A DNA stretch of 64,000 nt from an uncultured Bacteriovoracaceae bacterium. Lineage in GTDB: Bacteria; Bdellovibrionota; Bacteriovoracia; Bacteriovoracales; Bacteriovoracaceae. The position numbers were made by a program, and so were the translations under genes. The notes under the pieces are model-generated. The model was given only the letters and a program-made list of their open reading frames with translations. It did no database searches and had not been told where the DNA came from. How positions within the stretch are numbered: position 1 is the stretch's first letter; each line of letters opens with the position of its first letter. The stretch spans positions 62,001 through 126,000 of the forward strand of contig CALHBF010000018.1 in NCBI GenBank assembly GCA_937931205.1, given 5' to 3'. Shown here piece after piece: positions 53,864-63,002 of this stretch.

Positions 53864-54598
53864 ATGACTCTCAGTGAATATTACAATGAATCTTATAAAT
53901 CACTCATGCTCCTGTCGACCGATAAGCTATCCGCTCAAGTATTGCCAATGTCGAAGGGACAGTTGCAATTCGTACAAGAGGCGAAAAACAAGTTTCTAGC
54001 AAATAAAGACTGGAGTGATTTACGAATCCTAGAATTAGGATCAGGAGTAGGTGGAGTGAGTCTTGAGCTGGCCCGACTTGGGGCCCAGGTTACTATCTGT
54101 GATTTTTCAAATCTTGCCATTGATCTTGCTCAGAAACTTTTTTCTTTTCATGGATTAGAAGTGAATGCTTTTGTCAGTGATCTGACTCTTCCTGAGCCGG
54201 GTTTTTCTGGGAAATTTGATATCATTATTGATGGACATCTTCTGCACTGTTTGACGGAAGATTATCAACGGGCCAGCTTTTTTAAGCTCATCAAAGAATA
54301 CCTGAGTGAAGACGGCGTCTTTACTTGTGAAACGATGGTGCATAAGAAAAAAATATTCATTCCAGATAATTTTAAATTTGATGATGACACTTACACGCTT
54401 TGGCAGTTTTTAGGCTCTTGGCAGCCTGTTCGCAAGATATCAGACAGCCTTGATCTGGAAAATGAAATAAAACAACATCAACTCTCCATCAGATCTTTTT
54501 TTTATTACTCACAAATGGGAATGGTTCCACATCAAAGCTTCATGGATCTTCCAGTGGAAATCCTGCCAGCAGCAGTGAGGATGGTCCTCTCTCATTAG
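53864..54598 (+). CDS. Class I SAM-dependent methyltransferase
   Basis: A 244-residue methyltransferase with SAM motif I ILELGSGVGGVSLELARLGAQV, acidic motif II VTICDFSN and FDIIIDGHLLHCL (motif IV region). No distinguishing target domain. Divergent from the alpha/beta hydrolase with only 23 bases between starts, so shared regulation is likely. Substrate unknown. Confidence 0.87.
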   Translation: MTLSEYYNESYKSLMLLSTDKLSAQVLPMSKGQLQFVQEAKNKFLANKDWSDLRILELGSGVGGVSLELARLGAQVTICDFSNLAIDLAQKLFSFHGLEVNAFVSDLTLPEPGFSGKFDIIIDGHLLHCLTEDYQRASFFKLIKEYLSEDGVFTCETMVHKKKIFIPDNFKFDDDTYTLWQFLGSWQPVRKISDSLDLENEIKQHQLSIRSFFYYSQMGMVPHQSFMDLPVEILPAAVRMVLSH

Positions 54599-54668
54599 GC
54601 AAGTTTATCTATTTTCCTTTATAAACATTCCAACTATAATAGTTGTAACGTTTTAAGGAGAAGAATAT

Positions 54669-54929
54669 ATGAACATTACAATCAGTTTCCGTAATCTTGA
54701 ACACACTCAAGCTCTTGATGAACTTATCAAAAGTAAGTCACAAAAATTTAGCAAATGGTTCAGTACAGGTGCTGATGTTAAATGGATTTGTTGGGTAGAA
54801 GGCCATAACCAAATTTCAGAAGTTAAGGTGATGGATCACAACAAAGAATTCTTTGCGAAGGCCGAATCAGACGATCTCTACAAATCAATCGATCAAGTTA
54901 TTCATAAAATTCAAAACCAAATCAACTAG
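54669..54929 (+). CDS. hpf: Ribosome hibernation promoting factor, short HPF-like
   Basis: An 86-residue protein with the ribosome-associated inhibitor fold: MNITISFRNLEHTQALDELIKSK at the N-terminus and the closing DLYKSIDQVIHKIQNQ helix. Short HPF forms idle 100S ribosomes in stationary phase. Its central beta segment is divergent (ADVKWICWVEGHNQ). AAGGAGA precedes the ATG. The acyl-CoA ligase gene follows eight bases downstream. Confidence 0.8.
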   Translation: MNITISFRNLEHTQALDELIKSKSQKFSKWFSTGADVKWICWVEGHNQISEVKVMDHNKEFFAKAESDDLYKSIDQVIHKIQNQIN

Positions 54930-54937
54930 GAGGCCAT

Positions 54938-56599
54938 ATGACCTACCCTTGGCAATCAGGCTACGATCAAGGTGTACCAAAGGAAATTAATCCAAACGAG
55001 TACAGCTCAATTAACGACCTATTGGAAATGAGTTTCTCAAAGTTTGCTGCGAAACCAGCTTTTCACAACATGGGAACAACTCTCAGTTACGGCGATATTG
55101 ATCGCTTAAGTAAGAAGTTTGCCTCTTTTTTACAGAACGAACTTAATCTTAAAAAAGGTGAACGTGTTGCGATCATGATGCCGAATATTCTTCAGTATCC
55201 AGTAGCACTTTTTGGAGTTCTAAGAGCAGGACTTATTGCGGTTAACGTAAACCCTCTTTACACGGCAAGAGAACTTGAGCATCAACTCAAGGATGCAGAA
55301 GTTTCAACCATCATTCTTTTTGCCAACTCAGCTCATACCCTTGAAAAAGCGATGAAGGGCTGTCGAGTTAAGCATATTATCCTTACTCAGGTAGGAGATA
55401 TGTTGAAGTTTCCAAAAAACCACATTGTAAATTTTGTCTTGAAGAAAGTTAAGAAGATGGTCCCTGACTATAATCTTCCAGTGACAATGGATTTCCTGGA
55501 TTGTTTGGGCAAAGGTGATGAAACAAAATTCGCCAGACCAACAGTCACTCACTCAGATATTGCGTTCCTTCAATACACAGGAGGAACAACTGGTGTGGCC
55601 AAAGGAGCAATCCTTACTCACAAGAACATCGTTTCTAATATGATTCAAGCTCGTGCTTGGATTAAAAATCTCATTAGCGAAGGCGAAGAAATTATTATTA
55701 CTCCGCTTCCTCTCTATCACATTTTCTCTCTGACAGCGAATTGCTTTGTCTTCAATAGTGTCGGGGCCCTGAACGTACTGATTACTAACCCGAGAGATAT
55801 TCCTGGTTTTGTCAAAGAACTTAAAAAATGGAAATTCACTTCTATTACAGGTGTGAATACACTTTTCAATGCTCTTTTAAATAACCAAGACTTTGTTCGT
55901 CTTGATTTCTCTCATTTAAAAGTAGCTCTTGGCGGTGGAATGGCCGTTCAGAAAAGTGTTGCTGATAAGTGGAAGCTAGTCACACGCAGACCGCTTATCG
56001 AAGCTTACGGACTGACAGAAACAAGTCCTGCTGCCTGTATTAACCCGATGACTCTTGAAAACTACAATGGCTACATTGGACTTCCGATTCCTTCAACAAT
56101 TGTAGAAATTCGTGATGAAGAAGGAAAAGTAGTTGGGACAGATGAGATCGGAGAGGTTTGTATCAAAGGCCCACAAGTCACACAAGGCTATTGGAATCGT
56201 CCTGATGAAACGGCCAAGGCCATCACAACTGACGGCTTCTTTAAAACGGGTGATCTAGGATTTATGACGGCCCAAGGATTTGTAAAAATCGTTGATCGAA
56301 AAAAAGATATGATTCTTGTTTCTGGTTTCAACGTTTATCCGAATGAAATTGAAGAAATCATTTCAGGTCATCCTAAAGTTCTAGAATGTGCTGCCATCGG
56401 TATGCCTGATGAGAAATCAGGTGAAGTGGTAAAACTTTTTGTTGTGAAAAAAGATGCAAGTCTTACGGAAGCAGAGGTCATTGCTTATGCTCGTGAGAAT
56501 ATGACTTCTTATAAAGTTCCTAAAAAAGTAGAATTCAGAGCTGAGCTTCCAAAATCTAACGTCGGTAAGATTTTAAGGAAGGACCTCAGAGGTCAATAG
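54938..56599 (+). CDS. Long-chain acyl-CoA synthetase (FadD-like)
   Basis: A 553-residue adenylate-forming enzyme activating fatty acids to acyl-CoA. AMP-binding motif YTGGTTGVAKGAILTHKN (about residue 212-229), YGLTETSP (adenine pocket), GWxDTGDLG-like KTGDLGFM and the C-terminal KDMILVSGFNVYPNEIE with the hinge, and final lysine in KSNVGKILRK. FadD is the closest well-known relation. No signal peptide. It shares an operon with HPF by spacing. Confidence 0.93.
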   Translation: MTYPWQSGYDQGVPKEINPNEYSSINDLLEMSFSKFAAKPAFHNMGTTLSYGDIDRLSKKFASFLQNELNLKKGERVAIMMPNILQYPVALFGVLRAGLIAVNVNPLYTARELEHQLKDAEVSTIILFANSAHTLEKAMKGCRVKHIILTQVGDMLKFPKNHIVNFVLKKVKKMVPDYNLPVTMDFLDCLGKGDETKFARPTVTHSDIAFLQYTGGTTGVAKGAILTHKNIVSNMIQARAWIKNLISEGEEIIITPLPLYHIFSLTANCFVFNSVGALNVLITNPRDIPGFVKELKKWKFTSITGVNTLFNALLNNQDFVRLDFSHLKVALGGGMAVQKSVADKWKLVTRRPLIEAYGLTETSPAACINPMTLENYNGYIGLPIPSTIVEIRDEEGKVVGTDEIGEVCIKGPQVTQGYWNRPDETAKAITTDGFFKTGDLGFMTAQGFVKIVDRKKDMILVSGFNVYPNEIEEIISGHPKVLECAAIGMPDEKSGEVVKLFVVKKDASLTEAEVIAYARENMTSYKVPKKVEFRAELPKSNVGKILRKDLRGQ

Positions 56600-56613
56600 A
56601 ATTTCAATAAGTT

Positions 56614-56653
56614 AGCGCCTAACTGCCCATGAGATTCAGGGTAATTAGGCGCT
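56614..56653 (+). terminator. Hairpin after acyl-CoA ligase
   Basis: AGCGCCTAA (56614-56622) pairs with TTAGGCGCT (56645-56653), enclosing a smaller CCC/GGG pairing. It begins 15 bases after the fadD-like stop. No T-run follows, so termination is unproven. Confidence 0.5.
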
Positions 56654-56735
56654 TAATCTTAAAGAGACAGTAAAAGTAAGAAATTACTTATTTTCCCTTT
56701 CAAATTGAATTCGTAACATATCCTTAAGCTAAAAT

Positions 56736-56833
56736 TAAGAAATCAAGGATGATGCATATCAAGACCAGAGACGGACTTCTGGCCTTATTATTTTTCAGCT
56801 GAATGGGGCCTATGCAGGGGCCCCTTTTTTTTT
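56736..56833 (+). ncRNA. Candidate small RNA with intrinsic terminator
   Basis: Within the 319-base gap between the acyl-CoA ligase and the next gene, TTGAAT (56705-56710) and TAAAAT (56730-56735; 19-base spacer) precede a stretch ending in a GC-rich hairpin GGGGCC (56805-56810) / GGCCCC (56819-56824) and nine T. A second hairpin, CCAGA/TCTGG, lies at 56765-56782. A promoter plus terminator with no good gene between suggests a short noncoding RNA of about 95 bases. A 17-codon ORF (56748) is weak. Inference. Confidence 0.4.
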
Positions 56834-56918
56834 GTAAATTTTTCACTTAACACAAACCTAACTACTCAATCTGTCCCTTGCTTTATAAAAGAGAATAACT
56901 CTTACACTAAGGAGATAG

Positions 56919-57305
56919 ATGATGAAATTTTTAGCAGCACTTGTTTTAGCACTACCAATGAGCTCTTTTGCAGCAGGATTCGCAGCATGCGATCTTTATG
57001 CTTTCAACTACAGCTCGACTAACAATGTTGATTACAAACCAACGAAAGCTGAACGTATCAGCAATACTTGGAAAAAACTTGAGGGTGAGAAAGTCACTCT
57101 TCAAGACCGTGTTTATCCTGTTTCTTATCTGGTAGAGTTCAATTCAAATGGTTTCATTACTGGAAGCCTAGGAATTAAAATTGATCAGCCAGGTCCAAGA
57201 GTTTCTGGTAAGTCTGCTCTTAATAACGGACTACAGTTAGAAGTAGAAGATACTTTTAATGGCGGAAAAGTTATTTATAAACTTGATTGCGCACTTGATT
57301 CATAA
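56919..57305 (+). CDS. Small secreted protein
   Basis: A 128-residue exported protein: signal peptide (MMKFLAALVLALPMSSFAAG), then a short beta-rich mature domain with two cysteines (CDLY and LDCALDS) that could pair. AAGGAGATAG precedes the ATG. No family recognised. A strong terminator follows. Confidence 0.72.
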   Translation: MMKFLAALVLALPMSSFAAGFAACDLYAFNYSSTNNVDYKPTKAERISNTWKKLEGEKVTLQDRVYPVSYLVEFNSNGFITGSLGIKIDQPGPRVSGKSALNNGLQLEVEDTFNGGKVIYKLDCALDS

Positions 57306-57315
57306 ATTGAAGTGA

Positions 57316-57346
57316 TGAGGCCCACGAAAGTGGGCCTCACTTTTTT
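57316..57346. terminator. Intrinsic terminator between secreted protein and dapD
   Basis: TGAGGCCCAC (57316-57325) pairs with GTGGGCCTCA (57330-57339) around GAAA, followed by C and six T. Strong. It terminates the 128-residue protein gene and, read from the other strand, follows the dapD stop. Confidence 0.9.
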
Positions 57347-58088
57347 AGCGAAGAATACTTTCAAGTTCCAAAGAAGCAGAAGTCTTGGCGTCCTTATACT
57401 TAATAATAAGCGCACAACGCATCTGTAGACCCAATTCATTGGCCCAGTTTAAATTTTTTGAAGCAGGTCTTGATCCACTGACTACCACTGCATTAGCAGG
57501 AATAGGTTCCCCGACCTCAAGAATTCTCTCATTCACACAATCATAAACAGGTACACCGCGAGATAAGATCACTCCCGGAGCAATCACTGCACCCGCGCCC
57601 ACTTGAACGCCCTCAACAATGATGGAACCAGCACCTATAAAGGCGTTATCTTCAATCACCACAGGAGCAAGTCCAATTGGCTCTAAAACACCGCCAATTT
57701 GCACGCCTGCTGACAAATGCACATTTTTACCAATCTGAGCGCATGAGCCCACTAAGGCGTGAGAATCAACCATTGTGCCACTATCAACATAAGCACCTAC
57801 GTTAATGTAGGCAGGAGGCATGATAATCACACCTGATGCCACAAAAGACCCACGACGAACACTTGATCCGCCTGGAACCATGCGTACCTTATCTGCGACT
57901 TTAAACTCGCGAGCAGGAAGATTGTGCTTATCAACGAAGCCACCAGCAAATTCTTTTAACTCACCGGCCTTAAAGGCTTCAAGGATTCCTTGTTTTACTT
58001 CAGTATTAGCAACCCATTTGCCATTTACTTTATTGGCTGAACGAAGCTCACCTGTTTCAAGTTTATTTAAAATATCCATCCAATTCAT
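57345..58088 (-). CDS. dapD: Tetrahydrodipicolinate N-succinyltransferase
   Basis: A 247-residue left-handed beta-helix acyltransferase that succinylates tetrahydrodipicolinate in the DAP/lysine pathway. Hexapeptide repeats such as GSSVRRGSFVASGVIIMPPAYINVGAYVDSGTMVDSHALVGSCAQIG are visible. Shorter than E. coli DapD (274), like other short forms. ATG 58088 is preferred over 58106 because GGAGAG precedes it by five bases; it overlaps the dapA stop as ATGA. It is last in lysC-dapB-dapA-dapD. Confidence 0.94.
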   Translation of the reverse strand: MNWMDILNKLETGELRSANKVNGKWVANTEVKQGILEAFKAGELKEFAGGFVDKHNLPAREFKVADKVRMVPGGSSVRRGSFVASGVIIMPPAYINVGAYVDSGTMVDSHALVGSCAQIGKNVHLSAGVQIGGVLEPIGLAPVVIEDNAFIGAGSIIVEGVQVGAGAVIAPGVILSRGVPVYDCVNERILEVGEPIPANAVVVSGSRPASKNLNWANELGLQMRCALIIKYKDAKTSASLELESILR

Positions 58089-58966
58089 TTGTACTCTCCA
58101 TGCCAATTTTTAACTTGTTGATCTGCTGTAAGCAATTTGTCGTTATCCTGCAGATCACGATCACTCAAAGGTGGAACCATCTTGGCCGTCGTAATATCTC
58201 CACGAAGATGAAGAAGACGCTTCACCGGCACTGGGTTAGAAGCAATAAAGAGTGTATTGCTAGCATCTGCCCACATTTGTTTTTCTTTTAAACTATTATC
58301 AAGACACTTTTTCACATAGAGGTGAGTCTCTTTGGGCCAGGCATTGGAAGCGACACTTACGAGTCCTACTGCTCCAGCGGCAGCAAACTCACTCATTAAG
58401 GCATCATCACCACAGTAAACTTTCTTGCCACCAGCTGCGGCCAGATACTCTTTCATTTTTTCCACACTTCCACTGGCCTCTTTAATGGCCCAGAAGTTTT
58501 TGTGAGTATTTAAATTCTTCACGGCCTCTGTACTCATCGCCACTGCTGTACGTCCCGGAACATTGTAAAGCATTACAGGACGAGTTACTTTATCCATCAG
58601 AGCTTTAAACCACTCGGTTTGCCCATGAGTACCAGGTTTCGCGTAAAGGGGAGTCACCATCAAGTAAGCATGAATAGGGAGAGTTTCTAGGTATTTTAGC
58701 CAATCAAGACATTCCTCTAATTGATGACCACCAACTCCTACCATAATAGGCGAGGCAGGTTTCATGGAGATCACTTTCTCCAGAATGGCCTTTTTATCGC
58801 TCAGCTTCAGATTAAGAGCTTCTGCAGTTGATCCTAAAATGAGTAGTCCATTTCTGGCCTCAACCTGCTGCTTAACTAGTTTCTCTAAACTAGCAAAGTC
58901 CACATTTCCATTATCGCTAATGGGTGTAACAAGAGCAGTCCAAAGTGGGTATTGGTTTAAATCCAT
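58085..58966 (-). CDS. dapA: 4-hydroxy-tetrahydrodipicolinate synthase
   Basis: A 293-residue TIM-barrel lyase condensing aspartate semialdehyde and pyruvate. GSTAEALNLKLSDK near residue 45 (pyruvate-binding), catalytic tyrosine in VMLYNVPGRTAV, and Schiff-base lysine in WAIKEASGS. Length matches the family. It follows dapB by two bases and overlaps dapD. Confidence 0.96.
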   Translation of the reverse strand: MDLNQYPLWTALVTPISDNGNVDFASLEKLVKQQVEARNGLLILGSTAEALNLKLSDKKAILEKVISMKPASPIMVGVGGHQLEECLDWLKYLETLPIHAYLMVTPLYAKPGTHGQTEWFKALMDKVTRPVMLYNVPGRTAVAMSTEAVKNLNTHKNFWAIKEASGSVEKMKEYLAAAGGKKVYCGDDALMSEFAAAGAVGLVSVASNAWPKETHLYVKKCLDNSLKEKQMWADASNTLFIASNPVPVKRLLHLRGDITTAKMVPPLSDRDLQDNDKLLTADQQVKNWHGEYK

Positions 58967-58968
58967 AC

Positions 58969-59640
58969 TTACTCCTTATCCTGAATATTCTTCTGCATGA
59001 CTTCTTGAAAGTTATGCAGACCAAACGGTAATTTTTTCTGATTTAGCAGCTCACTGGCACGAAGTGCCCCTTCTGCAAAAAGGGATCGATCAAGGGCCTC
59101 ATGAGCAATTGTTATTTCTTCTCGCGGTGTTCTTAAAGTAAGTGCGTGATGACCAACAACATCTCCTGTGCGCTCAGAAGTGATTTGAACATTGTCATCT
59201 ACCCAACTGGCCATCGACAGAGCTGTCCCACTAGGAGCATCTAACTTTTTAGTATGGTGGATTTCATGAAGCGAAAAACTTCGCTCATTAAAAAGTCCAA
59301 GATAGTCATTCATCTTCTCAATCAGAATTTTGGTGAGAACAACTCCTAAGGAAAAGTTGGACCCATAGATCCAAGCCATTTTTCGCTCTTTTAATTGGGT
59401 ATCCAGCTCCACCGGGAATTCAACGCCAGTGGAGCCTATAACCATAGGGAGTTTTGAGTCTAAAAGGAGAGGGATATACTCTAGAAAGGCATGTCCTGGG
59501 AGAAATGAAATCGCGACGTCGCAATTTTTTAGTTTCTCTAGAGTGGGCCGATTTTGAGAATCAAAAACAGTGATATCACTTTTCTTGAGCTCTAAAATTT
59601 TTGACCCTGTCTTCCCTTTACCTAATAGCGCGATTCTCAT
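58969..59640 (-). CDS. dapB: 4-hydroxy-tetrahydrodipicolinate reductase
   Basis: A 223-residue NAD(P)H-dependent reductase of the DAP pathway. Dinucleotide motif GKGKTGSKI near the N-terminus and catalytic HEIHHTKKLDAPSGTAL (about residue 145-161). Shorter than the 270-residue enterobacterial form, with a shorter N-terminal region, as in some other lineages. The four-base overlap with lysC makes cotranscription certain. Confidence 0.95.
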   Translation of the reverse strand: MRIALLGKGKTGSKILELKKSDITVFDSQNRPTLEKLKNCDVAISFLPGHAFLEYIPLLLDSKLPMVIGSTGVEFPVELDTQLKERKMAWIYGSNFSLGVVLTKILIEKMNDYLGLFNERSFSLHEIHHTKKLDAPSGTALSMASWVDDNVQITSERTGDVVGHHALTLRTPREEITIAHEALDRSLFAEGALRASELLNQKKLPFGLHNFQEVMQKNIQDKE

Positions 59641-60989
59641 AGGCCCTCAATTAGAGTTTTGTGAAGTTTATTAATAACTGAGACTGAGTCACTCTCCTTA
59701 ACTAAGAAGTTAAAGTTATGGGCCGAAGCACCTAGGGACATCATTCTGATATTTGTGTCCTCAATGGCACTGAAAATTTTCTTAGCAATTTTTGGACGAA
59801 TATGAAGATCATTTCCAATAAGACTGATCAGTTCGTAGTCTGCATCAATCTCAACTCGAGCGACTTCTTTTAATTCATCAATGAGTTTTTTATGATCAAG
59901 AGTGGCCAGATCAACAGTGATGGCCACAGCAATTTCTGAAGTCGTCACACAATCAACAGAAATACGGTGTTTAGCAAAAATCCCGAAGATCTCGCTCATA
60001 AAACCAAAAGCATTAAACATCTTAGGAGTGGTAATTGTTACCAGCGCCTGCTTATTTCTTTTAGTGATCGCGCGTACAGTTGGTTGTTCTTTAACCACTT
60101 TACGAATCCATGTTCCACCAAGTGAGTCATGAAATGATGAACTGACAAACACGGGAATTTCACAACGAACGGCCGGAGCAATCGTTGCGGGGTGAAGAAT
60201 CTTGGCCCCGTATTGGGCCATCTCTGCTGCTTCTTCATAACTGAGTTCAGGAATAATTTTGGCAGTGGGAACAATTCGCGGGTCAGTGGTGGCCACTCCT
60301 GCAACATCGGTCCAAATTTGCAGAACATTCGCCCTAATTCCTTCAGCAAACAAAGCAGCAGAGTAATCACTGCCACCACGGCCTAGAACAGTGGTGTTTC
60401 CTTCACGATCTGCACCAATGAAACCTTGAGAGACATAAACAATATTGTCATGTCGATCCAGCTTTTCCGCGGAATTCTTGCCGATGTCTTCAATGAGAGG
60501 GATAGCTCGTCCATAATGAGAATCAGTTCTAATAATACTTCGGGCATCAAGGAGTCTGACCTCTTTATCGGGAAGTGTTTTAGTCATGATATCTTTAAAG
60601 ATCACAGAACTCATACGCTCACCAAGAGAGAGAATGTGGTCGTTGGCCCTTGGGGTAAGCTCTCTTAAAAGAGCAATATTTTGCACGAGAAGATCTAGTT
60701 CCGTAAAAAAGCCTTCCAAGATCTGGACAGTATCAGTACTTGATCTAGCTTCTTCTGTGATTTTTCTATGTTTGTTTTGAATCTCAGTCATTAAAGCTTT
60801 CGATTCATCCATTTGCCCTTTAGAGGCCATCTTTGCCAAGGCAATGAGTTGATCAGTAGTTCCTGAAGTAGCAGAGACAATGACCAGATAAGAATCAAAC
60901 TTCTTAGCAATCTGAGCAGAGCGCTTCATCGCCTCACAGGATCCCATGGAGGTTCCACCAAATTTTGAAACAATAATTTGTCTACTCAT
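59637..60989 (-). CDS. lysC: Aspartate kinase
   Basis: A 450-residue kinase (from ATG 60989) that phosphorylates aspartate, the first step to lysine and DAP. N-terminal kinase motif VSKFGGTSMG, substrate-binding LGRGGSDYSA, and two C-terminal ACT domains (about 320-450) for feedback. The ORF runs 52 codons further upstream without a stop, but ATG 60989, preceded by AGGAGAGG, begins the true MSRQIIVSKFGG N-terminus. First gene of lysC-dapB-dapA-dapD. Feedback by lysine is expected from family. Confidence 0.95.
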   Translation of the reverse strand: MSRQIIVSKFGGTSMGSCEAMKRSAQIAKKFDSYLVIVSATSGTTDQLIALAKMASKGQMDESKALMTEIQNKHRKITEEARSSTDTVQILEGFFTELDLLVQNIALLRELTPRANDHILSLGERMSSVIFKDIMTKTLPDKEVRLLDARSIIRTDSHYGRAIPLIEDIGKNSAEKLDRHDNIVYVSQGFIGADREGNTTVLGRGGSDYSAALFAEGIRANVLQIWTDVAGVATTDPRIVPTAKIIPELSYEEAAEMAQYGAKILHPATIAPAVRCEIPVFVSSSFHDSLGGTWIRKVVKEQPTVRAITKRNKQALVTITTPKMFNAFGFMSEIFGIFAKHRISVDCVTTSEIAVAITVDLATLDHKKLIDELKEVARVEIDADYELISLIGNDLHIRPKIAKKIFSAIEDTNIRMMSLGASAHNFNFLVKESDSVSVINKLHKTLIEGL

Positions 60990-61351
60990 AAGCCTCTCCT
61001 TTCGAGAAGTTTGAAATGAATTGAAGCATAAAGAAAAAATAGGAATGAATAAGAATGGTAGAACTATCAGTTCTTCCGCCTTTAAGCACTCCACAATTTT
61101 ATTGTGACAGTCATGGGGATTCAGCCCCACTAACCAATGAATCAAGAATTAAGTCGTGAATCATTTCGGCCTTTTTTCCTCTGAAATCCAATCAAATGAC
61201 TCTTAATTTAGTCTTTTGAATTTCTTCCTAAAAAAGGCGCCTCTTTAGGCAACTTAAAAATCATAGAAGATTAAACAAGAAAAACCAAGTTTACTTTGCT
61301 AAATTTTTTAGGGTAGCTTCAAAAACAAGGTTAAACAAAGACAGGAGTTTC
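60990..61351. promoter_or_regulatory. Divergent leader lysC / asd with three short hairpins
   Basis: This 362-base gap holds no gene. On the lysC side lie three consecutive hairpins in the mRNA: AGAACT/AGTTCT (61060-61074), CACAAT/ATTGTG (61092-61106), and TGGGG/CCCCA (61114-61129). They are close enough to act as an attenuator or structured leader. The lysine-riboswitch core could not be matched. The asd side has AGGAG at 61343-61347. Promoters were not fixed by eye. Confidence 0.5.
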
Positions 61352-62452
61352 ATGATGAAAAAGGTCGGGTTTATTGGATGGCGCGGAATGGTCGGCTCAG
61401 TCTTAATGGAGCGGATGAAGACCGAGAATGATTTTGGCCCATTTGAATCTTATTTCTTTACGACATCGCAAAAGGGACTCGCTGCTCCTAAATACAAAAA
61501 CACTCATAGCACTCTTCTTGATGCCTTCAATCTGGATGAACTCAAAGGAATGGACATTATCCTCACTTGCCAAGGTGGAGACTACACCAAGGAAGTTTAT
61601 CAAAATTTAAGAAGCTCAGGATGGAATGGCCATTGGATTGATGCAGCTAGTGCACTTCGCATGAAAGATAACTCGATCATTGTCCTAGACCCAGTCAACC
61701 GTCCGCTGATTGAACAATATATTGATCGTGGTGGAAAAGATTTTATCGGTGGTAACTGCACTGTGAGTCTTCTGCTGATTGCTCTACAGGGTCTCTTTCG
61801 TGAAAACCTTGTGGAATGGATTAGCTCTATGACTTATCAGGCCGCATCTGGGGCGGGAGCTAAAAATATGATTGAACTCCTAGGCCAGATGAATGCGGTA
61901 GGAGAGTGCTTGAATCAAAACCCTGGCACAGATGCACTTTTACTTGATCGTAAAATGACTTCACTCATGCATTCGCAAGATTTCCCGAAAGAAAATTTCG
62001 GTCATCCACTGGCACTGAATGTCCTTCCCTGGATCGATGTGGAACTGCCAAGTGGACAGTCCAAAGAAGAATGGAAAGCACAGGTTGAGGCCAATAAAAT
62101 TCTAGGTAATGCCAGTGAGGATATTAAAATCGACGGAACGTGTGTGCGCGTGGGAGCGCTCAGAAGTCACTCTCAAGGGCTGACGATCAAATTGAAAAAA
62201 TCAGCTGATATTAAAACTGTTGAAGAACTGATTCAAGGTGCGAATCCTTGGGTGAAGTTTGTTGCTAATAATAAGGCAGAATCCCTCAAGAGTCTTACGC
62301 CTGCTGCAGTCTCAGGAACAATGAATGTGGCCATCGGTCGTGTTCGTAAGATGAGTATGGGCGAAGATTTCATCAATGCTTTCACTGTTGGTGATCAACT
62401 CCTATGGGGAGCTGCCGAACCTCTCCGCTGTGTTCTTAAAATGCTTATCTAG
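61352..62452 (+). CDS. asd: Aspartate-semialdehyde dehydrogenase
   Basis: A 366-residue enzyme making aspartate semialdehyde from aspartyl phosphate with NADPH. N-terminal VGFIGWRGMVGSVLMERM dinucleotide motif, catalytic cysteine in GGNCTVSLLL (about residue 133-137) and late HSQ/RVGALRSHSQGL motif. Length and GWRGMVGS place it in the Gram-negative type. AGGAG lies four to seven bases before the tandem ATG codons. Diverges from lysC. Confidence 0.96.
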   Translation: MMKKVGFIGWRGMVGSVLMERMKTENDFGPFESYFFTTSQKGLAAPKYKNTHSTLLDAFNLDELKGMDIILTCQGGDYTKEVYQNLRSSGWNGHWIDAASALRMKDNSIIVLDPVNRPLIEQYIDRGGKDFIGGNCTVSLLLIALQGLFRENLVEWISSMTYQAASGAGAKNMIELLGQMNAVGECLNQNPGTDALLLDRKMTSLMHSQDFPKENFGHPLALNVLPWIDVELPSGQSKEEWKAQVEANKILGNASEDIKIDGTCVRVGALRSHSQGLTIKLKKSADIKTVEELIQGANPWVKFVANNKAESLKSLTPAAVSGTMNVAIGRVRKMSMGEDFINAFTVGDQLLWGAAEPLRCVLKMLI

Positions 62453-62455
62453 AAA

Positions 62456-62480
62456 ATAGGGGAGCGAGCTCCCCTATTTT
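62456..62480. terminator. Bidirectional terminator after asd
   Basis: ATAGGGGAGC (62456-62465) pairs with GCTCCCCTAT (62468-62477), followed by a T-run to 62483. The convergent HiPIP gene stops within it at 62474. Confidence 0.88.
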
Positions 62481-62779
62481 TTTATAGCCGCCCACATTGA
62501 ACAGTAGGCTTCCTTATCAACTAAAACGACATCGGCCTTCATCTGCTTTTTCATAAGAGGGAGATTACATTCTCCTAAATCTTTTCCTGCACGTTCTTTA
62601 TAGTGAGCACAATTCAAACAATTCTTGTTAGGGAAACTACTTTTTTCTTTGTACTTTAATTTCCCAACTTCAGCATTAAGTACAACAGCCGCAAAACTGT
62701 TCGCCACTTGAGCAACATTGGCCATCATCAGCGCCGCTAATCCGAAAAGACCCTTTTTGAGAAAACGTCTGCGCTCCAT
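62474..62779 (-). CDS. High-potential iron-sulfur protein (HiPIP)
   Basis: A 101-residue exported electron carrier. Tat-type signal (RRRFLKKG, hydrophobic stretch to about residue 30). Four cysteines for one 4Fe-4S cluster: CLNC, GEC and YCSMW, ending in the aromatic W typical of HiPIP. Periplasmic soluble redox role, probably to a cytochrome or oxidase. Alone; GGAGG precedes the ATG. Confidence 0.92.
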   Translation of the reverse strand: MERRRFLKKGLFGLAALMMANVAQVANSFAAVVLNAEVGKLKYKEKSSFPNKNCLNCAHYKERAGKDLGECNLPLMKKQMKADVVLVDKEAYCSMWAAIKK

Positions 62780-63002
62780 AAGGCCTCCTTATTTGGTTGT
62801 GCCTTGAAAATATTTTAATCAACTATTTGCTCCAACTCCAATCACTTGTCTCGATAGAGGGATCGAGAATACCTATTAAGATAAATTAACCTTTATTTTT
62901 GCCAAGTTTGATTCGGTAAGTATCCTAAATTTAATAGATCCACCCTTCATATCCATTTCCACTCCGTTAAGACGAACGAGTCTTTTTTCCGAAATACTCC
63001 AT
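62780..63002. promoter_or_regulatory. Divergent gap HiPIP / BspA-like lipoprotein
   Basis: 223 AT-rich bases. No gene, dyad or promoter convincing by eye. Promoters for both flanking genes expected. Confidence 0.3.

Noticed and set aside
60990..61145. Longer lysC N-terminus from the upstream in-frame ATG
   Set aside because: The extra 52 residues are hydrophobic noise without a ribosome site; the kinase N-terminal motif and AGGAGAGG support ATG 60989.
60990..61200. Lysine riboswitch before lysC
   Set aside because: Expected at such a gene, but the conserved core segments could not be matched; only three simple hairpins are visible.
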